64,000 nucleotides of DNA from Ascoidea asiatica. Its lineage: Eukaryota > Ascomycota > Saccharomycetes > Ascoideales > Ascoideaceae. Positions 52,987-63,800 of the stretch are shown in pieces (position 1 is the stretch's first letter; each line of letters opens with the position of its first letter). The translations under genes were made by a program, and so were the position numbers. Location of the stretch: positions 131,699 to 195,698 of the forward strand of contig BCKQ01000020.1 of NCBI GenBank assembly GCA_001600695.1. The letters run 5' to 3'. The notes under the pieces were generated by a model. The model saw nothing but the letters and a program-made list of their open reading frames with translations, ran no database searches and was not told the DNA's origin.

Positions 52987-54027
52987 ATGAGCTCTTTACT
53001 TCAATTCAAAGTAACAAATGAAATGAATGAAGATCATAAATACTCTAATAATTTCAAAGATAAGTTTCCAAATACTTATAAAACAACAAATAATGATTCA
53101 ACTAACTCAAATAATTCAAATGTTCCATTAAATTCATTAAATTCATTGCATTCATTAAATTCAAATAATCTATTACATTACTCAAATATTTTACCAAATC
53201 CAATTAATAATAATGTTCATCCAATTAATAATCCAATTTTAAAGCCAATTTTGAAACCAATATTAAGTTATCCAAATCAAAATATTTATTTAAATAATGA
53301 TTTAAATAATAATAACTTTAATAATAATAATGCCAATTTCAATAATAATTATAATAATATTAATATTTATAATAATGAAATTAATAATTATATTTATAAA
53401 TTAAATTTTAAACATTGTGCAAAAATTGGTAGACCTTCAGGTAATGCATCAAAAAGAAGATTAAAACCAAAAACAATAATTGAATTAAAAACAAATAATA
53501 TTAATAATTCAAAAGCTGAATTTTTTTTATTAGTTAAATTATTTGATTTTAAATCAAATACAGAAATTACTAAAAAATCATTAATTGGAAATACATGTAT
53601 TTCTGGAAATTATTCATCAAATTTAGATACTTATATTTTTGATTTTTCTCATTTAGGTATAAAATTAGCTGGTTATTATTATTTAAGATTTTATTTATTT
53701 ATTAATAATGATAATTTAAATCCAAATTTTATTTCAATTAAAAAAGTGATAATTTCAAATAATCTTGGAAATAATAATGAATGTAATAATAGTGAAGATT
53801 TTGAATCAAAATATTTAGAATCTGGTAAAATTACAATTTCAAATTTACCTTCAAATAAAAGTAATAATAATAATAGTAATACATCAATTAAAAGTGAGAA
53901 AATTTCAAAGAAACATGATATAGAAAGTCCAAAAAGTTATAATTCAACACCAAAAAATAGTCCAGTTTTTATTCCAAAATTTAGTAGTCCAGGATATTCT
54001 AAAGATATTACTCCAGAATTAGAATAA
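52987..54027 (+). CDS. Velvet-domain-like protein 3 with long Asn-rich N-terminus
   Basis: The 346-residue protein has an Asn/Ser/Leu-rich N-terminal half with LNSLHSLNS and ILKPILKPIL repeats. A velvet-like domain follows at about 135-258: YKLNFKHCAKIGRPSGNASK (loop with GRP in place of the usual RAxG), RRLKPKTIIEL, FFLLVKLFDFKSN, then YIFDFSHLGIKLAGYYYLRF, the counterpart of the FPDLxVxxxGxYRLRF signature, and the closing strand SIKKVIISN. The C-terminal tail holds Ser/Pro sites (ESPKSYNSTPKNSPVF) that could be phosphorylated. Organisation (domain plus flexible arms) resembles classical velvet regulators more than the two small proteins here. A degenerate relative lies 1.4 kb downstream. 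Confidence 0.72.
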   Translation: MSSLLQFKVTNEMNEDHKYSNNFKDKFPNTYKTTNNDSTNSNNSNVPLNSLNSLHSLNSNNLLHYSNILPNPINNNVHPINNPILKPILKPILSYPNQNIYLNNDLNNNNFNNNNANFNNNYNNINIYNNEINNYIYKLNFKHCAKIGRPSGNASKRRLKPKTIIELKTNNINNSKAEFFLLVKLFDFKSNTEITKKSLIGNTCISGNYSSNLDTYIFDFSHLGIKLAGYYYLRFYLFINNDNLNPNFISIKKVIISNNLGNNNECNNSEDFESKYLESGKITISNLPSNKSNNNNSNTSIKSEKISKKHDIESPKSYNSTPKNSPVFIPKFSSPGYSKDITPELE

Positions 54028-55377
54028 ATAAAAGTTTTTAATATTTCTCTATTTTTTCTTTTTATTTACTTTCGTTTTTTTCAATGTTTTCTTTCTTTAG
54101 ATTTTTACTTGTTTACTTTATGACTTTATTACTATACTATATGAGATATAAATTCAGGTAAATTATATCAATATAACTTTACAATTAATATATATTTTAA
54201 TTATTTCACTTCATTCACCCAATATTTATTATTCTCAGCATCAAATATAACAATTTTTTGGATAAAAAAAACAGTTCGTAATCGAAAAAAGCCACAAAAC
54301 TAAAATTAAAAATAATAAAAATAACTAAAAATCAAAGGAAAATCAAAGGAAAATCAGAAAAAACAAAGCTGATTTACGAGTTTCCTAATTGGGACGAAAA
54401 CGGTAATGCGTTACATGCAGCGCAGCTGATTTAGCGTGAGTTTTGCGTGATTTCAGCCGGCGCAAAAATCTGAAACGGATCTTAAACGGATAATCCACGG
54501 ATATCGGCTGCTCAAAAGGTGCTTGTTGCTGCATTTAGGATTTTACTTCCGGAAGCATAAAAATGCTTGGCACGGAATACACGGAATACACGGAGCTCTT
54601 GAATTTTCGGTTCGGAAATTAGAGGTTCCAGTTGAATATTTTTATCTCCGTAAATATTTCCTGTCCATGGAAAAAACTGTATCCGTGGAAAGATGTGGCG
54701 AGTGCAAATTGAGAAACTGAAAAAAGGATTACAAAAAGAAATATTTCAAAAAGGAATGGAGATAATGGATGAAAATAGTGAACAAAAGAAATGCAAAGAT
54801 GCAGAAATAAAGAAAGAAACTTAAGATTTATTGTTATTAGTAAAGCTATGTATTTCCATAATAATAATATTCATTCATGAATAACATATTGGAGTTTGGG
54901 TTTGGAAAAGAAGTTGAAGAGTAGATAAATAATAAATTCTTAAACAAAACATTAGATATATAGAATAAAAATAGATTACTTTGTTTTTTTGAATAACAAT
55001 TATAAAGATTATCCCATCGAAGGTCTTTTCTTTTTATGTGAGACCTTTTAGCAACTTCTTATTCTAAATTTAAAGATAAAACCAAAAAAAATATAAAGAA
55101 GTTTTACCTAATCTATTATTGGAAAATATTATCTTGACTATATATATTTTAAAACTATATTTAATAAATTTCAGGGTCTTCTTTATATTCTCTTTTTTAA
55201 TCCTTATTTTCGATGATAGAAATTAGAAAAGACTGTTTTTATGAGATTATGTTCAAATTCTCTTAATATTTTATATGAACAACTATCTCACTATTTTTTC
55301 AATTGATTTGTATTGGTTTTAATACAATACATTTATCTTAAAATTGAATTTTTTTTCAAAATGGTATATCCAAAAAT
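54028..55377. other. Intergenic region, 1.35 kb, with GC-richer island (54370-54720)
   Basis: The island holds CCGGAAG, GCAGCGCAGCTG, and repeated ACGGAT/ATCCACGGAT and ACACGGAAT words (54472-54505, 54573-54595). These echo similar words at 38505-38530 and 50715-50745. Short frames lack features. The rest is AT-rich without recognisable sites. Confidence 0.5.
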
Positions 55378-56150
55378 ATGTCTTCCCATCTATCTTGTTT
55401 TTCAATTTATAAGACTATAAAAGAAAGAGAAATTAAACTCAAAAACTTACTTTTTTGTTTTTTATCTGTGATAAATTTTGACAATTTGGAATTTCATATA
55501 ATGCATATTTCAAATCGGTTACAAGATCTGGTAGACCACAAGTTACTTCATATAAAAGAATATTTACAAATTTTTTATTTTAGTACTGGTAAATGACTTT
55601 CTTATCATTTAACTGGTTCTAAAGCTCAATCTTGTAAATATATTGAATCTGAAAAAATAATTTCATTTGATTTTTCACATTTAGGTGCTTATGAAAAAGG
55701 TATTTATAAGTAATCTTTAGAACAGATAAAATCAATGTTAGTTATTCTCTATTATATTCCACCAGTAATTTTAGAATCTGAAGAAATTACAGTTAGTAAT
55801 AATATTACTAAAAATAATAACAATTATAATAATTTAACCTTAATTCAGATAATAAGAAAATAAATTCAGAATTGAATTTGAAAGAATTATCAACAATTTC
55901 ATCATCAAAGAAAATTAATGTTGGGAATAAAAAAAAAAAAAGCGAAACTCTTCCTCTTTATGATGATGCAGGTTTTTATGATTAAGGAGATTTATACCAC
56001 ATATTCATCAAAACTCTACATCTAAATTTACAGTTAAAACTCAGTCAGAAGACATTCTAAATAATGATGTTAAATTTAAGAAAACTCTTCAAAATTCAGT
56101 TTTATCTTCTTTTCATCGTCCTTATTTTTTCTATTATTTGAAATAAGTTA
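55378..56150 (+). pseudogene. Decayed velvet-like gene (relative of 52987-54027)
   Basis: Pieces of the velvet-like domain appear in successive frames: YNAYFKSVTRSGRPQVTSYK (55496-55555), matching YKLNFKHCAKIGRPSGNASK of gene 3; then in another frame LTGSKAQSCKYIESEKIISF with FDFSHLGAYEKGIYK up to about 55711, matching LIGNTCISGN and FDFSHLGIKLAG; then, after a stop, ILESEEITVSN, matching the region after the domain (YLESGKITISN). Downstream remnants include Ser/Lys-rich stretches. Several stops (TGA at 55594, TAA at 55710) and frame changes rule out a product. Exact ends are uncertain. Confidence 0.68.
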
Positions 56151-56952
56151 TTAAATTCAATCAAAAAACATAATTATACTGTGTAACAATAATGTTAACT
56201 TTAATATTTTTGCTAATCTTAATAATCCTATAATTTTATTTCATTACTTTTGATTTAACTAATTCATTTCTTTATATATCTTCTTATAATCTCGAAACCA
56301 TATCAAAAATAATTAAATTATCAAATAATCAAATAATTCGGTAAAAATTATAAAAACTAAAATTTGAAATTCTATTTCGGATAAAAACCACACCATATTA
56401 GGGAACCAAAACCACAAAAATATATTGCCGGAAAATCACGTGAAAAATACATAAATCTCCACGCAATTTGCTTCAGGGAACTGTAATGAGAAGCAGAAGC
56501 CTGCATATCGAGTCCCTCCTGCAGGCCCCTCCGGATTATTTACATCCGGATTATTGCTCCGGATTATTTCCCCAGCTTGAGATCCTTAATTTAATGCTTA
56601 TTCAAATTCTTATTTTTTTGCTTATTTCTCATATTTTTGATTATTTCTCATGGGAAATCTTAACAAAGTTTTATTTCACATCTGAAAACTTACTCCTCCA
56701 TTCTCCCATTTTCTTATTCACTTCTTTATTCAGTTACTCAATTTAGTGCTGGTAATGGTTTCATTTGTTTACTGTTTATGCAACCTAAAAGGACTATGAT
56801 GTCATCAATAAGGGTTTAGAGACATTACGTAATACTGAAAGTTATTACTTTTTTTAATCATTATAAATATCTCCAATATTCCCCATAATATTCTTTATTT
56901 TTTCATCCATAAATTAAATTAAATAAAATTAGAGTAATTACAATATAGAAAA
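56151..56952. other. Promoter region of the MFS transporter gene, 802 bp
   Basis: AT-rich ends with a GC-richer middle (56390-56600) holding CACGTG (56437-56442), CTCCTGCAGG, and three TCCGGATTATT units, listed separately. No gene seen. Confidence 0.6.
56530..56568. promoter_or_regulatory. Three direct repeats of TCCGGATTATT
   Basis: Copies start at 56530, 56545 and 56558, about 385-420 bp before the transporter ATG at 56953. Each contains CGGA with an identical flank, suggesting a repeated binding site for a zinc-cluster regulator. Confidence 0.5.
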
Positions 56953-58890
56953 ATGTCATCTGCAGATCTTAAAAAAACTGAATCTGAAATTCAGATCAGT
57001 AATGATAAAAATTTGTTTTATAATGATAGTAATAATAACAATGATAATAATGATAATGATAATGATAATAATATTGATGATATTGATGATATTGATGAAG
57101 ACAATTTATTATCCCAGTATACTGAACAAGAGGTCATGCAAATGGGTAGAGAGTATGCTAAATTGCATGGTTTAAATGAAGAATTATTTGGAAAAGCTGC
57201 TGCAATTGCAAGAGATCAAAGAAATTATAATTCTAAAGATTTTTTAAATGATGATGAGAAACAATCCTTATACAATGAAATACATCATAAATGGAAATTG
57301 CCTACACATTTATATTATGTTATACTTATGTGTTCAATGGGTGCTTGTATTCAAGGTATGGATGAATCTGTAATAAATGGTGCAAATTTATTTTATCCTG
57401 AATTTTTTAATATTAATTCAGGTTCTGATAGAGATACTTGGCTAGTTGGTCTTATAAATTCTGCTCCATATCTTTGCTCTTCAGTAATTTCTTGTTGGTT
57501 ATCTGATTATTTAAATAATAAATTTTCAAGGAGAGGTACTATTTTTTTAGCCTGCCTCATATCTGCATTAACTTGTATTTGGCAAGCTTTAACAAATAAT
57601 TGGTGGCATTTATTTATCGCTAGATTTTTTTTAGGTTTTGGTATTGGTCCAAAAAGTGCAACGATTCCAATATATTCTGCTGAATGTGTACCACATAAAA
57701 TTAGAGGTGCTTTAGTAATGATGTGGCAAATTTGGACAGCTTTTGGTATAATGTTAGGTTATGTTTTTTCTCTTATTTTTTATAAAGTTTCCCCCGGTAG
57801 TATTAGTAAAGGTTTGAATTGGAGATTAATGCTTGGTTCTGCTTCATTACCTGCTTTCATAATACTTTCTCAGATTTACTTTTGTCCAGAATCACCAAGA
57901 TGGCTTATGAATAAAAATCGTCACTACGATGCTTTCAAATCTTTACAGAGTTTAAGAAATAATGAAATTCAAGCTGCAAGAGATTGTTTTTATCAAAATT
58001 TTCTATTAATTCAATCAAATATTGATCCTACTTTAAATTTAAACTCAAATTCACAGAAAAAAATTTCTTTTTTCAGAAAAGTCATAGATTTATTTAAAAT
58101 TAGAAGAAATAGAAATGGTGCAATTGCAGCATGGATTGTAATGTTTATGCAACAATTTTGTGGTATAAATGTAATTGCATATTATTCTTCTTCAATTTTT
58201 ATTGAATCTGGTTTTAGTATAAGAGATGCTTTAATTGCATCTTGGGGTTTTGGTATGCTAAATTTTGTTTTTGCAATTCCTGCTTTTCTTACAATTGATA
58301 AATTAGGTCGTCGTACTTTATTATTATTTTCATTTCCTTTAATGAGTCTTTTTTTATTAATTACAGGTTTTGCATTTTGGATTGATAATCAAAAAGTTAG
58401 AATTGGTATTGTATCTTTAGGTATTTATTTATTCACGATTGTTTATTCATCTTCTGAGGGTCCAGTTCCATTTACTTATTCGGCAGAATGTGCTTCTTTA
58501 TATATGAGGGAATTAACAATGTCATTTGCAACAGCAACTTGTTGGTTCTTTAATTTTGTTTTATCTTTAACTTGGCCTTCATTATTAAAAGCATTCAAAC
58601 CTCAAGGTGCTTTTGGCTGGTATGCTGCTTGGAATTTAGTCGGGTTCTTCTTAGTTTTATGGTTATTACCTGAAACAAAAGGTTTTACTCTAGAAGAATT
58701 AGATAATATTTTTAATGTTCCAATGGGTAAACATGCTGCTTATCAAACTAGATTCACTTTAAATTGGTTCAAAAAAACTATTTTAAAGAAAAAGAATATT
58801 GAAAACTTACCACATTTATATCATCTTAATACATTTCAAATCAATAATGAAGATTTGGAACAGAAGCATTCAATTCAACATATAGAGTAA
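56953..58890 (+). CDS. MFS sugar/polyol transporter (SP family)
   Basis: The 645-residue protein has a cytoplasmic N-terminus (about 115 residues, Asn/Asp-rich then an amphipathic EYAKLHGLNEELFGKAAAIA segment) and twelve helices. Sugar-porter marks are SDYLNNKFSRRG (after helix 2), FLGFGIGPKSATIPIYSAEC with PHKIRG (helix 4-5), PESPRWL before the central loop, QQFCGINVIAYY (helix 7), DKLGRRTL and PETKG with FTLEEL at the end. The MDESVINGANLFY stretch in helix 1 is shared with a subgroup of fungal plasma-membrane H+ symporters for sugars or polyols, including inositol-like carriers. Substrate is not assignable. Long N-terminus is typical for that subgroup. The upstream region has CACGTG and three TCCGGATTATT repeats. 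Confidence 0.9.
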   Translation: MSSADLKKTESEIQISNDKNLFYNDSNNNNDNNDNDNDNNIDDIDDIDEDNLLSQYTEQEVMQMGREYAKLHGLNEELFGKAAAIARDQRNYNSKDFLNDDEKQSLYNEIHHKWKLPTHLYYVILMCSMGACIQGMDESVINGANLFYPEFFNINSGSDRDTWLVGLINSAPYLCSSVISCWLSDYLNNKFSRRGTIFLACLISALTCIWQALTNNWWHLFIARFFLGFGIGPKSATIPIYSAECVPHKIRGALVMMWQIWTAFGIMLGYVFSLIFYKVSPGSISKGLNWRLMLGSASLPAFIILSQIYFCPESPRWLMNKNRHYDAFKSLQSLRNNEIQAARDCFYQNFLLIQSNIDPTLNLNSNSQKKISFFRKVIDLFKIRRNRNGAIAAWIVMFMQQFCGINVIAYYSSSIFIESGFSIRDALIASWGFGMLNFVFAIPAFLTIDKLGRRTLLLFSFPLMSLFLLITGFAFWIDNQKVRIGIVSLGIYLFTIVYSSSEGPVPFTYSAECASLYMRELTMSFATATCWFFNFVLSLTWPSLLKAFKPQGAFGWYAAWNLVGFFLVLWLLPETKGFTLEELDNIFNVPMGKHAAYQTRFTLNWFKKTILKKKNIENLPHLYHLNTFQINNEDLEQKHSIQHIE

Positions 58891-59215
58891 ATAATAAATG
58901 ATTTAACAAAATTATTGTATGCAAACCACAGAAATAAATATAAATCTGCAGCATTTTCCTAATTGGGAAAGTCGCGTAAACCTCCACTTTTTTATTGCTT
59001 ACGTAATCTCGGGTTTTATTTTCTTTTTTTTTTCTTAAAAAAGACGCGTTTTTTTGCAACAGATTTTTGTATTGAATTTGATTTCATTGAATTGAATAGA
59101 ATTTGGTTGATATTTCAGATTCGATTATTTATGAATTTGAAAATTATTTAAGATATTATTCAGGACACTTTTAAATTATATACCCATCTATTGAATAAGT
59201 TTTAAAATAGGAAAA
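58891..59215. other. Intergenic region, 325 bp, transporter to CMR1
   Basis: Short region with a slightly GC-richer patch (58958-59060) containing ACGTAATC and ACGCGT (59044-59049). ACGCGT is the MluI cell-cycle box bound by MBF; it lies about 170 bp before CMR1. Confidence 0.55.
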
Positions 59216-60817
59216 ATGTCGCTTTCAAAATTGGAGAAAATAAGACAGGCAAATATTGCTAGAAATAGGAATTTACTTCGGAAATTGAATATTGATTCAG
59301 TTACAAATGATATTGAAACTCATATTTCTAAGACAAATTTAAGTAAAGTTGAAACCTCAAAAAATAAAATATCTAAAAAAAGTACAAGAAGAAATAACTC
59401 ATCAGCTGTAAATAATAATAAATCTTCAATAACCCCTCTTAGAAAATCAAAAAGACTTCAAGGCATTAAAATTGAAGAGCCAATAAAAGTTTTACCTTCA
59501 GATAGAGAAATTCAAAGTAATTATGAAAAAAGTAAAATTAATTATGATAAAATCTCAATAAAGGATTTACTAAAACAAAATGATATTGTTGATAAAGATA
59601 AAATTGATAATATTATTGATAATATATCTCAAACTTTCTCATTAGGTGATTTGTATTATGATATTTTTGATTCAAAATCCAAATCCAAATTTAAATCTAA
59701 TATCAAAGATATTGAAAATATAAGAAATGAATTATCTTCTTTAAATCTTTATAATGAAGAACAAATTAAAGTATTAAATGAAAGAATATCTTATTGTTCT
59801 TTTCATCCAACAAATTCAAAAAAAATTGTAATTTCTGGTGATATTGAAGGAAATTTATCAATTTTTGAAAATGATAATAACACTTCTTTAAAAATTCATA
59901 ATAAAAATATGATGAAATTTGATATTTCAAGTTTTGATTATAAAAGCTTAATAACTTCAAGTTATGATGGTACAATAAAATCAACGAATTTTGATAAATT
60001 AACTTCAAATACTTTAATTGATTTTTCTACAAATTATATTGGAATTTCTGATTTTAATCTAAATCCAACTAATAATAATATAATTTATTATACAACTTTA
60101 GATGGTTTTTTCAATATAATTGATATAAGAGCTAAACAAAATTCAAATAATCAAATTAATTCTTTTATTAAATTACATGAAAAAAAAATTGGTGGATTTT
60201 CAATAAATCCAAATAATCAATATTTAATCTCAACTGCAAGTTTAGATAGAACTTTAAAAATTTGGGATTTAAGAAAATTAAATAGTGAAAAAAGACTTGA
60301 GAATTTTGACAATTATGTTAGTGTTTTTAACAATAGATTAAGTATAAGTTGTTCATCATGGAATAATTCTGGTGATATAGTTTGTAATGGTTATGCAAAT
60401 ACAATAAATATTTTTAAGAATGAGTCTATTTCAAAATATAATGTTGAAAATATAATAAAGTCGGAATTTGATTCTAATATCAAATTAGAGATCAAACCGG
60501 AATTAGAGCCTACCATTTTCCAAGAATCTAAGGAAATAAAACCCAATTATATAATCAATCATAATTGTAAAACCGGTAAATGGGTAAGTATATTAAAAGC
60601 CAGATGGCAAAAAAATCCTAGAGATAATATTGAAAAATTTTTAATCGGGAATATGAAAAAATATGTAGATATTTATAATAGTGATGGTATTTTATTAGGC
60701 CATATTGGGGGTAAAGAAAACAATGTAAGTGCAATTCCTGCTTGTGCAAATTTCCACCCAACAGAAAATTGGATCGCAGGTGGTTCAGCAACTGGTAAAA
60801 TTGTCTTATATTCTTGA
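59216..60817 (+). CDS. CMR1: WD-repeat DNA damage response protein Cmr1 (WDR76 family)
   Basis: The 533-residue protein opens with LSKLEKIRQANIARNRNLLR, the conserved Cmr1/WDR76 N-terminus. It continues with a basic region (TRRNNSSAV...RKSKRLQG, near residue 85) and then a WD40 propeller: SFHPTNSKKIVISGDIEGNL, SLITSSYDGTIKS, FSINPNNQYLISTASLDRTLK with IWDLRKL, CSSWNNSGDIVCNGYAN, and last blade NFHPTENWIAGGSATGKIVL. Cmr1 binds DNA and the CCT chaperonin, gathers in the intranuclear quality-control compartment after replication stress, and affects genome stability. Length matches yeast (522). It converges with TOF1, with about 50 bp between stops. An ACGCGT box upstream fits cell-cycle expression. 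Confidence 0.93.
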   Translation: MSLSKLEKIRQANIARNRNLLRKLNIDSVTNDIETHISKTNLSKVETSKNKISKKSTRRNNSSAVNNNKSSITPLRKSKRLQGIKIEEPIKVLPSDREIQSNYEKSKINYDKISIKDLLKQNDIVDKDKIDNIIDNISQTFSLGDLYYDIFDSKSKSKFKSNIKDIENIRNELSSLNLYNEEQIKVLNERISYCSFHPTNSKKIVISGDIEGNLSIFENDNNTSLKIHNKNMMKFDISSFDYKSLITSSYDGTIKSTNFDKLTSNTLIDFSTNYIGISDFNLNPTNNNIIYYTTLDGFFNIIDIRAKQNSNNQINSFIKLHEKKIGGFSINPNNQYLISTASLDRTLKIWDLRKLNSEKRLENFDNYVSVFNNRLSISCSSWNNSGDIVCNGYANTINIFKNESISKYNVENIIKSEFDSNIKLEIKPELEPTIFQESKEIKPNYIINHNCKTGKWVSILKARWQKNPRDNIEKFLIGNMKKYVDIYNSDGILLGHIGGKENNVSAIPACANFHPTENWIAGGSATGKIVLYS

Positions 60818-60868
60818 TCTAATATTGGTTAAATAGACCAACTTATTCCGAATACATTGAAATTTTAT

Positions 60869-63800
60869 TTAATTATCATTATTATCATCATCATCATCAT
60901 TATCATCTGAATCTAGAACTAAATTCTTTTTTTTCCGTTCATAACTTTTAGTGTTTTCGAATGTTGAAGAAAATTCTTCTGTTTTCTCATTATTCTCTAT
61001 ATTTCCTATTATTTCTTTACGTTTCTCATTTATTTTGGAATACACTGAAGCATTTGGAGATTCACTTTCGTCTGAAGAAAGTTGAATTAGTTCTTCTTCA
61101 GGAATATCTTCCATCATATTTATCTCTAAGTCACTTACATTTTCAGTATCAATTATATTGTCAATTTCTTCCTGATCATCGCTGCTTTCATCTTGAAAAG
61201 TGCCAACTTGTTTTTTAGATTTTTTTCTATTCGTGAGCGACTGTAAATTGTTTATGTTAAATCGAGCTTCTAGATTTTCTGAGTTATCCGAATCAGCTGA
61301 ATCATAAAAAAAAGTTTCAGCTTCAGCTTCACTTACAAACTCTTCATCTGTTGCTTCTACATTTTTCAGTATCTTTAAAGATTCAATTTTTAATTTTTTA
61401 TTGGGACTTTCACTTTCATATTCACTATCTGACAGGCCTTCTTTCTCTATTTTAGATTTTTTTCCTTTTCTCTTTTTATTTTTTTTAATTTTGCCATCGT
61501 TTGGTTTTATTTCCTTCGGTTTTTTATTTCTCTTTCTCTTGACACCTTGCTTTTTTCCTAGTTTTTCATCTGATTTCTTTTTCTTTATATTCTCAATATA
61601 TTGTCTTTCTTCCTCGCTTGTTTCAAAAAGCTTGGTCCTTTCTCTAATTTTGATTGGATCAGCGGCGTTTTTTTCAATCTGAGATTCATCATATGAAGTT
61701 CTTTGACTTTCTTTCTCATTGTCATCTGTATTTCCATAAATAGCATTCAAATTTCCACTAAGTTTAGCTTGCTCTTTTCTTAACTGTTCTTCCATTGCAA
61801 AAAATTTTGCTTCCTCATCAGGGTCTTCATCAGATTCCTCGATAAATTCAGCAGATTTGTAAACTGAATTTTTTTTCTTGGTTTCCTTTGGTGCAGTTTT
61901 TAATTTTTTCGAGCCTACAGGTTTCCCACTTTTATGATGATGCTTTTCTTTTTTATGTCCTTTTTTCAAAGAGCGATTTAATTTATTGGCTTGTCTTCTA
62001 CTCATTCTTTCTAGAGCATCCAAATCCCCTACATCACTTAAGTTCTCATCTTCCTCTTCTACTCTATTTTCGTTTCCTTGAGTGTCTTCCGTATCACTAG
62101 TTTCCTTTTCACGTACTATGAAATCCTCATCATCAGAATTTTCGCTTTCGCTATAATAATCTCTATGAACTGGAATCTTTTTAAAATAGGAATCTAATGT
62201 TTGCCCTGGATCAAGGAAGACATTAGAAGACATTGCAGATGATATAAATATCACAAGCTCTTTCAAAATATCAATAGAGTATCCCTCTTTAACCACGATT
62301 TTACAGCATTCATCATTTGTGGGAAATTCTGCTGGAGGATCTATTTCAAGCAAAATCAATAAAAGTCTTAAATATTTATCTTTCAATAATGCTTTTTTAA
62401 CCCGATCTGAATTAGAGACTAAAAATTCCACAATATTTTTGGGCTCTATATTTGAATCTAAAGTACTTTCAGAAACTAAAGAACTAACATTTTTCCGAGC
62501 ATTAAGCTTTGTTTCTATGTTTTGTAAAGCCAAATCCAATTTTCCAACAAGCCATTCGAGAACTTCAAGATGATTTTTCTCCAAAACTCCGGTAACTGCT
62601 AGTTCTATTTTCCTTTGCATATCCAATTCATTGTTTTTGAACTCAATAGGAAGAACAGCTTTATTAGATACCTTTTTAACTTTTTTTGTAGGATCTATCA
62701 TCTCACCCGTCTGTAAATAATTCTGTACCTGCTTATCAAATTTTGAAAATAACATTTCAATGTAAAGAGAAGGTCTTTCGGATAATGCTTTTTCAAGTTC
62801 TCTCATAAAATATTTGAAAAAATGTTCATACCTTATTCTAATATCGTACGACATAACATTATCATCTTGGAAAAATTCGTTAAACTGATAAAGTAAATCT
62901 AATCGGAATAACAAAACTTTGGTGTTCTTCATTTTGAAGCATACTCTTGCAAAAAAATTTTGGGCAATCAATAATTGATCATCATTTAAATCTTTGAATC
63001 CAGAGAAAAATTTCAAGAATAATGTTACAACTACTTCATTTACTAAACTGTGCTCAATCTCTTTAAATTTAAAAACTTCATCCTTTTTTAATTCTTCATA
63101 TTCAACTTCTTTCTCTAGATCATACATTTCATTGTTTTGATCCTTGTTATTTTTTTTCTTGATTCTCTTTATTTTTGTTACAAATAAAGGATTAGTCTTT
63201 GAATTGGAATATGGCTGAAGAACTTTTAAGATTATATCAATTAGTTGACAGGTTACCGATATAAATGAAAAGGATTTAGTACTTGCAACTCTTGTTATAT
63301 TGGTAAAAGTAGTCAATATATCTGTTTTGTAAACAAGCTGAACAAGATAAGTATAAGCCCTGTCTCCAGTTGTTTTGGATTTAGACAATGATTCAATCAA
63401 TTGAAGTATTTCGTTTAAAGTGATTAGAGAGGCATAAACTGATTTATAATGATGATGTTCAAAGTCTTTATAAAGCATTTTTGTTAACGTTGAAAAACTT
63501 TCACTTTGTAAAGCAGTAGCAATTAAGCCAAACTGTTCTTCCTCAGTCAAATCATCCTCCTCATCCAAATTACTATCGGCTTTGGTATCATCCTTTACAT
63601 TTTTGTTAGACTTTTCATTATTATTATTCAGGACTTTCTTTTCTTTTCGATTATTATCCAAACGTCTCAATCTTTCGGCTTTCAAGAACCATGCAGTTGT
63701 TAATGAATATTGAATTCTCGTTAAAGTATCAGAAATCTCAAGGTCATTACTATCTTGAATTAATTCTTGAATATATGGTCTTACAGAATAAATAAAAGGA

